Assembly: GCA_910577605.1 (NCBI GenBank)
Contig: CAJTON010000043.1
Coordinates: forward strand, 1 to 18,687
Length of the DNA: 18,687 nt
Reading direction: 5' to 3'
Source of the DNA: an uncultured Butyrivibrio sp.
GTDB lineage: Bacteria > Bacillota > Clostridia > Lachnospirales > Lachnospiraceae
How positions within the stretch are numbered: the stretch's first letter is position 1; the number at the start of each line of letters is the position of its first letter. Under the pieces are notes generated by a model, which worked only from the letters and a program-made list of their open reading frames with translations, had not been told where the DNA came from and made no database searches. A program made the translations under genes and the position numbers. Positions 7,333 through 13,395 of the stretch are shown here, piece after piece.

Positions 7333-7389
7333 CAACATCAAAAATTTTGTTGTATTTTATATCATATTATCCATTGTTTTGAGTTTTAT

Positions 7390-7424
7390 TCATAAAATAA
7401 AAAGGAGCGCCTCTGCGCCCCTTT
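7390..7424 (-). terminator. Rho-independent terminator of the AraC-type regulator gene
   Basis: Hairpin AAAGG-A-GCGC / GCGC-C-CCTTT (7401-7410 with 7415-7424, one mismatch, loop CTCT). On the minus strand it is followed by the T-rich complement of 7390-7400. It lies 10 bases beyond the regulator stop codon. Confidence 0.8.
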
Positions 7425-7433
7425 CATTCTGAC

Positions 7434-8291
7434 TTACTTCTTCTTCACCGGAATCCATATCTCGCTGTAATAATTTTCATCGGCTGTCCCTTTGGGATAT
7501 TTGCCTGCGTCGTCGTACATCTCGATGCTGTACCCTGCGGCAAATTCGTATTCCTTAAGCGCCGGGAGCCATTCCGAGAAGATCTTCTTATTAACGTCCT
7601 GCAAAGCATCCGGCATCGCGCCCCTGCACGGAAAGACCGCCCATGTGAATGCGGGTATCGTCATTGTCACAAAGCCGTCGGGAATATCCTTTGCGGGATT
7701 GTAAGCGTCGGCAATCAAATATTCAAATTCGCTGTTTCCCATCGTTTCGTCTATGTTCACTCCGAACATGCCGCATACATATTTGCCGTTTCCTTTCTCG
7801 TAATGCTCACGCCAGAACTGCGGTATCGCCTCCTTTGCGTTTTCATAGGTAAATTTTTTTGACACTCCCATCACCGTGAAGCTGTCTTTTCTGGTCAATC
7901 TGTAGTCCATGATATAACCGCCCTCCAATGATAATTTTATTTTCAGCGGCGCAAAGGTTTTGAGAAAAACACCGCTTCTCTGCGCCATGGAAGGCGAGAT
8001 CCCATGGAATCTCGCAAACGCTTTGGCAAAGCTGTCAGGCGAATCGTAGCCGTATTTCAAAGCCGTATCAATCACCTTTGCTTTATCCGCCGCAAGCTCC
8101 TGCGCGGCGAGCGCCAGCCTGCGGTTACGGATATATTCGGACACAGTATAGCCGCATAGCAGACTAAAGCCCTTCTGAAAATAAAAGGGCGATATGCTGA
8201 CCTGCCTCGCAACCTCCTCAGCGGAAATATCCTCCGTAATATTTTCCTCAATATAGCCGATCGCTTTGTTTATGGCGCTTACCCATTCCAT
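7434..8291 (-). CDS. AraC-family transcriptional regulator with GyrI-like effector-binding domain
   Basis: This 285-residue regulator carries an N-terminal AraC/XylS DNA-binding domain (residues ~8-108) with two helix-turn-helix units: ISAEEVARQVSISPFYFQKGF, and VIDTALKYGYDSPDSFAKAF followed by the ISPS signature. The C-terminal part (residues ~125-283) is a GyrI-like/AraC_E_bind domain with the typical YRLTRKDSFTVMGVSKKF, PQFWREHY, YLIADAY and a closing SEIWIPVKK. Such proteins (Rob, BmrR-like sensors) often bind hydrophobic drugs and activate efflux genes. The MATE gene in this window is a conceivable target, but nothing in the sequence proves it. The start is supported by AGGAGG upstream. 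It is monocistronic with its own terminator. Confidence 0.93.
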   Translation of the reverse strand: MEWVSAINKAIGYIEENITEDISAEEVARQVSISPFYFQKGFSLLCGYTVSEYIRNRRLALAAQELAADKAKVIDTALKYGYDSPDSFAKAFARFHGISPSMAQRSGVFLKTFAPLKIKLSLEGGYIMDYRLTRKDSFTVMGVSKKFTYENAKEAIPQFWREHYEKGNGKYVCGMFGVNIDETMGNSEFEYLIADAYNPAKDIPDGFVTMTIPAFTWAVFPCRGAMPDALQDVNKKIFSEWLPALKEYEFAAGYSIEMYDDAGKYPKGTADENYYSEIWIPVKKK

Positions 8292-8328
8292 GCTCCTGCC
8301 TCCTGCCGTAACTCCAATTTAACATAAA

Positions 8329-8350
8329 AAAGTAAGGCTTACCCGACTTT
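8329..8350. promoter_or_regulatory. Palindromic candidate operator upstream of the AraC-type gene
   Basis: GTAAG-G-CTTAC (8332-8342) is a perfect short dyad inside a looser pair AAAGT (8329-8333) and ACTTT (8346-8350), 40-60 bases before the regulator start. The position fits an autoregulatory operator. The evidence is symmetry and location only. Confidence 0.35.
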
Positions 8351-8365
8351 ATATGTAATTATTTG

Positions 8366-8443
8366 TCATTCCGTTATAAACCGGGTAGAAGAAAATTTGC
8401 CTTCCCCTGCTCGCCGCGCGCCCATGCGCCGCTTCAGCGGCAT
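8366..8443 (-). CDS. Candidate 25-residue basic small protein or leader peptide
   Basis: A short ORF on the minus strand begins with ATG at 8441-8443 and ends with TGA at 8366-8368. It is very basic in its first half (MPLKRRMGARRAG...). A full AGGAGG lies at 8448-8453, four bases before the ATG, which is rarely seen by chance in a spacer. It sits between the DUF6465 terminator and the AraC-type gene, so it would be read in the leader of the latter. It overlaps a nested hairpin (8421-8459). I do not recognise the peptide. It could be a translated leader, a small protein, or part of a dispersed repeat that happens to be open. Confidence 0.4.
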   Translation of the reverse strand: MPLKRRMGARRAGEGKFSSTRFITE

Positions 8444-8459
8444 ATTTCCTCCTCATGGG
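8421..8459. repeat. Nested inverted repeat in the spacer upstream of the AraC-type gene
   Basis: An outer pair CCCATG (8421-8426) and CATGGG (8454-8459) encloses a perfect hairpin GCCGC-TTCA-GCGGC (8428-8441). The segment is G+C-rich inside an otherwise AT-rich spacer. It covers the Shine-Dalgarno and start of the small ORF, so folding could hide them. A dispersed REP-like repeat is an alternative. Confidence 0.5.
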
Positions 8460-8465
8460 GCTGTG

Positions 8466-8505
8466 CATAAAAATTCCGCAAAGCCTTCGTCAGACCTTGC
8501 GGAAT
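8466..8505 (-). terminator. Rho-independent terminator of the DUF6465 gene
   Basis: Perfect 9-base arms ATTCCGCAA (8473-8481) and TTGCGGAAT (8497-8505) enclose a 15-base loop. On the minus strand TTTTTAT follows (complement of 8466-8472). It lies 24 bases past the stop codon. Confidence 0.82.
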
Positions 8506-8528
8506 CGTGTATCACTTGACACTGTAAA

Positions 8529-8951
8529 TTAGAAAAGCTCTACCCTTCCGGCATACTTCTTATTGATAACGTAATATGCAGCCGACTCCTCCGGCTTAAG
8601 ATAAACCTGAAGAGATTTGATGGACGAAGCCCTGTGTCCGTCAGCAACATATAACTCGGTTGCTTTTGCTATCACGCTGTCAACCGTTGCCTCGCGTCCC
8701 TGAAACTGTACATATACCTCCGGAGCAAGCTCGGTCTTCTTCTCGGTTACCTTCTTGGCAGCCGTCTTAACAGCCTTCTTTGCCGTAGCCGCTTTCTCCG
8801 CTACCTTCTTGGTCTCGGCCTTAGCCGCCTCCTTAACCTCCGCCGCCTTTTCCGCTACTTTGTCAGCCGCTTCCTTAACGGTTTCAGCCGCTTTAACTCC
8901 TGTATTTTTCACTGCTTCCTTAACCTCTGTTGCTGTCGTCTTTTTCGGCAT
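8529..8951 (-). CDS. DUF6465 family protein with histone-H1-like Ala/Lys-rich N-terminus
   Basis: This 140-residue protein has two parts. Residues 1-75 are low-complexity Ala, Lys, Glu, Val and Thr in quasi-heptads (AAETVKEAADKVAEKAAEVK and similar), predicted to form a long charged helix or coiled coil resembling the tails of histone H1 and phasin-like proteins. Residues 76-140 form a compact domain (VYVQFQGREATVDSVI, then GHRASSIKSLQVYLKPEE and AAYYVINKKYAGRVEL) that I recognise as the DUF6465 domain of Clostridia. The function is unknown; DNA or polyanion binding by the tail is an inference from composition. AAAGGAGG lies upstream of the ATG. There is no signal peptide or membrane segment. 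It is a single-gene unit with its own terminator. Confidence 0.85.
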   Translation of the reverse strand: MPKKTTATEVKEAVKNTGVKAAETVKEAADKVAEKAAEVKEAAKAETKKVAEKAATAKKAVKTAAKKVTEKKTELAPEVYVQFQGREATVDSVIAKATELYVADGHRASSIKSLQVYLKPEESAAYYVINKKYAGRVELF

Positions 8952-9082
8952 AAAAAAATCCTCCTTTATAACCCTGTCCTTAAATTAAAATAATATGTAA
9001 TAATATCAAGTAAAGCATTATTTTAGCAACGTGTAGATAATAACCCATTTAATAAAAAAAATCAAGCTATTTTGTATAAAAA
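8952..9082. other. AT-rich intergenic region between the glycosyltransferase and DUF6465 genes
   Basis: This 131-base spacer is very AT-rich. It must contain the DUF6465 promoter on the minus strand. Several overlapping candidates exist, such as TTGCTA-18-TATTAT and TTGATA-16-TAATTT, and none is clearly best. A T-run following a short AAAAT/ATTTT pairing near 9053-9075 may serve as a weak terminator for the glycosyltransferase operon. No ORF or RNA gene is seen. Confidence 0.4.
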
Positions 9083-10102
9083 TTAATTGAACCCGAAAAT
9101 TTTCTGTGTTACCCGGTAGCCGCAGACAGATATTTTGCGTCCGACTTTTCCCGGAAAATTCATCCACACGCCAAGAATCGAAAAACGTATCTTACGGTAC
9201 GCCCAGGGTTCTTTTTCCTTAAGGCTGTCCCAAAGCTCGCGCTTTTTGACAAGATTTTCCTCGGAATCCGAAAGTATGCACATAATGGACGAGACCGTCA
9301 TGATTATCATAAGATAATTCTTCATATATATACGGCATTTCCGCTCCTCTATGCTCTCGGAGTTAAAGCAGTCTATCATCATATTGTTGACCCTCAGCTG
9401 CTGGTCTATCCTGCGTATCATAACGTCCTCGTGCACCGACTGGTCGTCGCGTCCGATAAAATACCAGTAAAAATTCACATCGGCATAATACATCACCTTC
9501 ACATTCGGAAGAGGCTCAAACACGAAAAGGTTATCCACATAAAAAGTGTGTCTTGGAAGTTCAAGCTTGCTCTCCCGCAGAAGCTCGGTGCGGTAGATGA
9601 CAGAGTGCATAAGTATATACTGGGTCTGCCTGAAATGACCTATGTCGTCCCATGTAAAATATGTATCGGTCGGAAGCACCGTAGCGTAGCGCATGACCTT
9701 TTTGTGCTTCACGCCCTGCTTGTCATAAACGTAATTTGAAATGAGCATGTCAAGTCTGTTTCCTTCAAGAACCGATTTGCTCATAATTTCAAGCAGCTTA
9801 AAAAACGCCTCTTTATTCACGCGGTCGTCGCTGTCCACCACCTTGAAAAACACTCCGGTGGCATTGCGGAGCCCTGTATTTACAGCCCCCCCGTGACCTC
9901 CGTTTTCCTGATGTATCGCCCTGCATATCTCCGGATAACGCGCGGCGTAATCGTCGGCTATGGCCGCCGTATCATCCGTCGAGCCGTCGTCAACAATTAT
10001 TATTTCAATACGCTCCCCTCCCACAAGAAGAGAATCTATGCATTTTTTCATATAACTCTGTGAATTGTAACACGGTACCGTTACAGACAGCAATTTCCTC
10101 AT
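9083..10102 (-). CDS. Family 2 glycosyltransferase
   Basis: This 339-residue GT-A fold enzyme transfers a sugar from a nucleotide-sugar donor. The N-terminal half has the family 2 signature: SVTVPCYNSQSYMKKCIDSLL (residues 6-26), IIIVDDGSTDDT (34-45) for nucleotide binding, NGGHGGAVNTGL (67-78), and the metal-binding DXD-type VDSDD (89-93). The C-terminal half (about 150-339) contains YFTWDDIGHF and FIGRDDQSVHE, typical of polysaccharide or teichoic acid glycosyltransferases of the EpsJ type; the acceptor is unknown. There are no strong membrane segments, so it is cytosolic or peripheral. GGGAGAGGG precedes the ATG. It starts 24 bases after the CPBP gene, as last gene of the mrp operon. Confidence 0.92.
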   Translation of the reverse strand: MRKLLSVTVPCYNSQSYMKKCIDSLLVGGERIEIIIVDDGSTDDTAAIADDYAARYPEICRAIHQENGGHGGAVNTGLRNATGVFFKVVDSDDRVNKEAFFKLLEIMSKSVLEGNRLDMLISNYVYDKQGVKHKKVMRYATVLPTDTYFTWDDIGHFRQTQYILMHSVIYRTELLRESKLELPRHTFYVDNLFVFEPLPNVKVMYYADVNFYWYFIGRDDQSVHEDVMIRRIDQQLRVNNMMIDCFNSESIEERKCRIYMKNYLMIIMTVSSIMCILSDSEENLVKKRELWDSLKEKEPWAYRKIRFSILGVWMNFPGKVGRKISVCGYRVTQKIFGFN

Positions 10103-10126
10103 AATTTCCCTCTCCCTATCTTTACA

Positions 10127-11062
10127 TTATAATTCCTTCTGCTGAGAAACCGCCGGTTTTCTGTCAACTTTGACATCAACCAGTTTCAGAAGCAAAAATA
10201 CCACGGCAAGCTCCGCCACTATCAAAAGCATATATGCCCCAAGCGTTATCGTATAACCGCCCTCAGGAAGCAGCAGCGTTATTACAAGCGACGTAAGATT
10301 CGCTCCCGCGTGAAAAATCACGGACGCCCATATTGTCTTGAATTTTTCATATACAAACGCCATAAAAATACCGAGTATGAACGCATATACGAACTGAACG
10401 GCGTTTCCGTGCATGATTCCGAATACAAACGCCGAAATCAGCATACTTGGAACCGGTTTCAGATAATTCCTCAGTCTTTTGAAAATAAGACCTCTGTATA
10501 GAAACTCCTCCAAAACCGGAGCCGCGACCGCGATCGAAAGCACCATTACCCATACCGGGCCTGAATAAATTATACCTGAAAGCTCATTGTACTTCGCGAA
10601 AAAATCAACGTTCCAGTCCGTACCGAAAACCGATCTGCCGAGAACATGTATAAAGCTCTGCAAAGCCTCAAGCAGCATGGGCACCATATGATTGAATCCC
10701 ACAGCCGCAATAAAGCCGACTACCGGAAGGATCAGAAGCCACGTCTTCTTATAAGGTCCGTATTTTACATAGCGTCCGTACGCCATATCCCGCTTCTCGT
10801 CAGCCTTCATAAAAAGAGCGAAAACCGGAACGAGCACAGCCGCCCTTATAACGGAAATATATCCGCTTACTCCGTAGATATAATCCGTCAGGCTCTTTGT
10901 CATCGCGTCCATATCCGAAAACGAATACTCTCCGGTCCCGATAAGCCTGAACATATGACCGTACATAAAAACGGATTCTACAAGAATCTCAACACCAAAA
11001 AAAATCAGTACCGGATATATGAATCTCCAGATAATTATTCCAGCTTTTTCCTTTTTCTGCAA
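10127..11062 (-). CDS. CPBP family intramembrane glutamic endopeptidase
   Basis: This 311-residue polytopic membrane protein of the CPBP/Abi (Rce1-like) type has about eight hydrophobic segments. The three catalytic motifs are intact: EEFLYR at 185-190 (EExxxR), FGIMH at 214-218 (FxxxH), and HAGAN at 251-255 (HxxxN/B). Family members cleave prenylated or other substrates in the membrane, and some confer self-immunity to bacteriocins; no bacteriocin gene is nearby. The start is a TTG at 11060-11062, chosen because AAAGGAG (11071-11077) sits eight bases upstream and the first transmembrane helix follows at once; the first in-frame ATG would remove that helix. It starts 22 bases after the mrp stop and is followed by the glycosyltransferase. 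Confidence 0.92.
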   Translation of the reverse strand: MQKKEKAGIIIWRFIYPVLIFFGVEILVESVFMYGHMFRLIGTGEYSFSDMDAMTKSLTDYIYGVSGYISVIRAAVLVPVFALFMKADEKRDMAYGRYVKYGPYKKTWLLILPVVGFIAAVGFNHMVPMLLEALQSFIHVLGRSVFGTDWNVDFFAKYNELSGIIYSGPVWVMVLSIAVAAPVLEEFLYRGLIFKRLRNYLKPVPSMLISAFVFGIMHGNAVQFVYAFILGIFMAFVYEKFKTIWASVIFHAGANLTSLVITLLLPEGGYTITLGAYMLLIVAELAVVFLLLKLVDVKVDRKPAVSQQKEL

Positions 11063-11084
11063 AATACACGCTCCTTTGCACCGA

Positions 11085-11894
11085 TCACCCGGTTATTACG
11101 CTCAAGTCAAAATCTATGTCCGCCTCCGGCACGGCGCCTTTGTCAGCCGCCTCGGCTAACTGCGGTATAATAGGCAGCTTTGCCGCTACCTTTATTCCAA
11201 GCTCCGACACCAGCGCGTCAATTCCGCTCTCACCGAAGATCTTATGTCTTTTGCCGCAGTCCGGGCACTCGAAATAACTGTAATTCTCAACGACGCCGAG
11301 AACCGGTATATCCATTTTCTGCGCCATATTGTAAGCCTTCATAACGATCATTCGCACAAGGTCCTGCGGAGACGTCACAATAACGATACCGTCAACAGGT
11401 ATCGACTGATATATCGTAAGCGGAATATCTCCCGTTCCCGGAGGCATATCTATAAGAAGATAATCAAGCTCTCCCCAGTGAACGTCCGTCCAGAACTGCT
11501 TTATAACGCCCGCAAGCACAGGACCTCTGAGTATCACCGTGCTCTCCTCCGTTTCAAGGAGAAAATTCATCGACATCAGCTTTATGCCCTCAGCCGACTC
11601 CATAGGCTCCATTCCCATTTCCTCGGTTCCGTAAAGCTCGCCGCCGGCGCCGAACATTCTCGGTATCGAAGGTCCTGTAAGGTCCGCGTCCATTATTCCT
11701 ACTTTATATCCGGCAGCCGCAAGCTTTCTCGCCAGCAGCGAGGTCACGGTGGATTTACCTACGCCGCCCTTGCCGCTCACAATGCCTATAACTTTTCCTA
11801 TTTTACTGTATTTATTAAGCTCTTCCTTCCTTATTCCGCAGCTGTCCTTGCTTGAACAGCTTCCGCAGTTGCCGCTGCATCCGCTCTCCGACAT
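11085..11894 (-). CDS. Mrp/NBP35/ApbC-type P-loop ATPase, iron-sulfur cluster carrier
   Basis: This 269-residue cytosolic ATPase binds and delivers [4Fe-4S] clusters to apo-proteins. It has a deviant Walker A GKGGVGKS at 41-48, a switch I DADLTGPSIPRMFG at 69-82, Walker B-type LLIDMPPGTGD at 146-156, and the central CPDC (C210, C213) that bridges a cluster between two subunits. The N-terminus carries four more cysteines (C6, C10, C13, C19), as in NBP35-like forms. GGAGGT precedes the ATG. It is the first gene of a probable operon with a CPBP protease and a glycosyltransferase. It is divergent from the TPP-riboswitch operon, which may be relevant because thiamine synthesis needs iron-sulfur enzymes, but that link is speculative. 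Confidence 0.94.
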   Translation of the reverse strand: MSESGCSGNCGSCSSKDSCGIRKEELNKYSKIGKVIGIVSGKGGVGKSTVTSLLARKLAAAGYKVGIMDADLTGPSIPRMFGAGGELYGTEEMGMEPMESAEGIKLMSMNFLLETEESTVILRGPVLAGVIKQFWTDVHWGELDYLLIDMPPGTGDIPLTIYQSIPVDGIVIVTSPQDLVRMIVMKAYNMAQKMDIPVLGVVENYSYFECPDCGKRHKIFGESGIDALVSELGIKVAAKLPIIPQLAEAADKGAVPEADIDFDLSVITG

Positions 11895-11925
11895 AAACTA
11901 CCTCCATAAAATAACTTTACTGATT

Positions 11926-11954
11926 ATTATACCCCTTATTTTGCATAAAAGCAA
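11926..11954 (-). promoter_or_regulatory. Promoter of the mrp operon
   Basis: -35 TTGCTT (11949-11954), a 17-base spacer and a perfect -10 TATAAT (11926-11931) on the minus strand. Transcription would start near 11919, about 25 bases before the mrp ATG. Confidence 0.78.
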
Positions 11955-11968
11955 CAAAATTAAAACCT

Positions 11969-11996
11969 CTTGACTTTTGTCAAGGTTAAGTATACA
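11969..11996 (+). promoter_or_regulatory. Candidate promoter of the thi operon with overlapping palindrome
   Basis: TTGACT (11970-11975) and TATACA (11991-11996), spaced 15 bases apart, could drive the riboswitch transcript with a start near 12003. The -35 lies inside a perfect palindrome CTTGAC-TTTT-GTCAAG (11969-11984), which could bind a dimeric regulator. The short spacer makes the promoter call uncertain. TATACA is also complementary to TGTATA (12111-12116) at the far end of the aptamer, so it could instead extend helix P1 of a longer transcript. Confidence 0.4.
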
Positions 11997-12002
11997 CTGA
12001 TT

Positions 12003-12116
12003 CTTGCTAGGGGGGCTCGATAAGTCGGGCTGAGAGGAAACCACTACAATGTTTCGACCCTTGAAGGCAATGACCTTCAGTACCTGATCCGGGTAATGCC
12101 GGCGTAGGGATGTATA
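12003..12116 (+). ncRNA. TPP riboswitch (THI element)
   Basis: The conserved core is unmistakable: the GGGG..GC arm, GGGCTGAGA (12027-12035), then after a variable helix (GAAGG/CCTTC at 12063-12077) TACCTGATCCGGGTAATGCC (12081-12100), then GGCGTAGGGA (12101-12110). Thiamine pyrophosphate binding to this aptamer represses the genes downstream. A terminator hairpin at 12176-12203 serves as expression platform. The controlled genes are a thiamine-binding protein and an ABC importer, which agrees with the ligand. Confidence 0.96.
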
Positions 12117-12128
12117 TTTTTTATTATA

Positions 12129-12150
12129 AGAGCAGTATTTCACAGGCTCT
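12129..12150 (+). other. Stem-loop between TPP aptamer and terminator
   Basis: AGAGC (12129-12133) and GCTCT (12146-12150) can pair around a 12-base loop. It may be part of the switching element between aptamer and terminator. The pairing partner of the anti-terminator cannot be fixed by eye. Confidence 0.3.
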
Positions 12151-12175
12151 CATAACACGATTATACAACCCACCG

Positions 12176-12203
12176 CTCCGGATTTTTCCGGAGTTTTCTT
12201 TTT
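12176..12203 (+). terminator. Rho-independent terminator, expression platform of the TPP riboswitch
   Basis: Perfect 7-base arms CTCCGGA (12176-12182) and TCCGGAG (12187-12193) with a TTTT loop are followed by TTTTCTTTTT (12194-12203). It lies between aptamer and first gene, so transcriptional attenuation is the likely mode of control. Confidence 0.88.
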
Positions 12204-12210
12204 GCGCGGA

Positions 12211-12258
12211 GATAAAATACTCACGCGCGGGGCGCTTTAAAGCCCGCCTGATTTTATC
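12211..12258 (+). repeat. Long inverted repeat between attenuator and first thi gene
   Basis: Perfect 8-base arms GATAAAAT (12211-12218) and ATTTTATC (12251-12258) enclose a G+C-rich interior that can itself pair (GGGC with GCCC around GCTTTAAA). It ends 10 bases before the AAAGGAGG of the first gene. It has no U-tract, so it is not a classical terminator; it may stabilise the mRNA 5' end of read-through transcripts. Confidence 0.55.
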
Positions 12259-12284
12259 AATATCAATTAAAGGAGGTTCATAAA

Positions 12285-12581
12285 ATGAACGCAAACGTAG
12301 CAATCCAGATTCTTCCTAATGTCACCGACGACTCAGAGGTCGTGCGTATAGTAGACGAGGTTATCGACTATATTAAAAGCACGGGCTGCAAATATTATGT
12401 AGGTCCTTCCGAGACGTCCATAGAAGGCGAATACGAGGAGCTTATGGAAATCGTAAAGCAGTGCCAGTACATAGCAGTCAAGGCAGGCTGCGACAAGGTT
12501 TATTCCTATGTAAAAATAACATACGCACCCGAGGAGAAGGTTCTGACGATCGATGAAAAAGTCACCAAACACCATCAGTAA
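12285..12581 (+). CDS. MTH1187/YkoF-type thiamine-binding protein
   Basis: This 98-residue cytosolic protein of the thiamine-binding DUF77/MTH1187 family (PF01910) has a ferredoxin-like fold that assembles into oligomers and binds thiamine or its pyrimidine moiety. Recognisable parts are the N-terminal strand VAIQILPNV, the VDEVIDYIKSTGCKYYVGPSETSIEGE block and the C-terminal YSYVKITY strand. A very strong AAAGGAGG lies upstream of the ATG. It is the first gene after the TPP riboswitch and overlaps the permease gene by 29 bases, so it is expected to act in the same uptake pathway, perhaps as an intracellular thiamine buffer. Confidence 0.88.
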   Translation: MNANVAIQILPNVTDDSEVVRIVDEVIDYIKSTGCKYYVGPSETSIEGEYEELMEIVKQCQYIAVKAGCDKVYSYVKITYAPEEKVLTIDEKVTKHHQ

Positions 12582-13374
12582 TAACAAGACAACCGCGCTT
12601 ACCGCTGCGGTCACGCGCGTAATGCCGCCGTTCATAGCAGTCGCCGCGATCCTTTTGTTCTGGAACTGGCTTTCCGGCTCCGGCGCGATGCCGTCATACA
12701 TGATGCCGTCGCCCGCTTCCGTATGCAGAGCTTTTGCAAACGACTGGAAGATACTGTGGGAAAATGCCGCCACAACGCTCGGAGAAGCCGGAATCGGACT
12801 TGCCCTCGGCATTGCGGCGAGCTTCGTCATATCGGTGCTTATGGACGCATGGAAACCGCTCTACAACGCGCTCTATCCCATTGTGATAGTGTCGCAGACC
12901 GTACCCTCCATCGCCATCGCTCCGCTTCTGACGCTCTGGCTCGGCTTCGGCACGACGCCCAAGATCGTCCTCATAGTTATAACCACCTTTTTCCCTATAA
13001 CAGTGGGACTTCTGGACGGTTTTAAAGCCGCCGACCCCGACGCGCTCAGGCTGATGAAATCAATGGGCGCGGGACCTGTAAAACGCTTTATCCACATAAA
13101 GCTTCCCTACTCTTTGGGATACTTCTTTTCGGGGCTGAAAATATCGGTAGCTTACTCGATAGTCGGCGCGGTCATTTCGGAATGGCTCGGCGGCAGTTCG
13201 GGGCTCGGAGTATTTATGACGCGCCTGCGCAAATCCTTCGCCTATGACAGAATGTTTTCGCTGATAATTTTCATATCGCTTATCAGCCTTCTGCTCATGC
13301 TGGCGGTCATCATTTTAAAATGGCTTATAATGCCGTGGGAAAGGAGAAACAGATCCGCTTCGACCAAAGGCTGA
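12553..13374 (+). CDS. thiX: ABC transporter permease, ThiX-like (thiamine/pyrimidine-precursor uptake)
   Basis: This 273-residue membrane permease of the BPD_transp_1 (SsuC/TauC/ThiX) type has about six transmembrane helices. The cytoplasmic coupling loop DPDALRLMKSMGAGPVKRFI (161-180) is the EAA motif that contacts the ATPase. GEAGIGLALGIAASF and QTVPSIAIAPLLTLWLGFG are family hallmarks. The start at 12553 overlaps the preceding gene by 29 bases, with a GAGGAGAAGG stretch about 12 bases upstream, so translational coupling is likely. With the TPP riboswitch and the ThiY-like binding protein behind it, the substrate is probably a thiamine precursor such as formyl-aminopyrimidine or HMP, rather than a sulfonate. 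Confidence 0.9.
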   Translation: MKKSPNTISNNKTTALTAAVTRVMPPFIAVAAILLFWNWLSGSGAMPSYMMPSPASVCRAFANDWKILWENAATTLGEAGIGLALGIAASFVISVLMDAWKPLYNALYPIVIVSQTVPSIAIAPLLTLWLGFGTTPKIVLIVITTFFPITVGLLDGFKAADPDALRLMKSMGAGPVKRFIHIKLPYSLGYFFSGLKISVAYSIVGAVISEWLGGSSGLGVFMTRLRKSFAYDRMFSLIIFISLISLLLMLAVIILKWLIMPWERRNRSASTKG

Positions 13375-13395
13375 GACGGATTTAAAATACTTATC

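Noticed and set aside
7332..7353. A weak inverted repeat ACAAC...GTTGT upstream of the ATPase promoter, as an operator.
   Set aside because: The five-base arms and the inner AAAATTTT palindrome have different centres, so it was only mentioned in the promoter entry and not called as a site.
11244..11855. A 203-codon plus-strand frame opposite mrp.
   Set aside because: It is antisense to the mrp motifs, has no Shine-Dalgarno, and its composition (His/Arg/Tyr-rich) is typical of a shadow frame.
11898..12143. An 81-codon minus-strand frame across the TPP riboswitch.
   Set aside because: It runs antisense through the conserved aptamer and carries no ribosome binding site; the RNA element explains the sequence.
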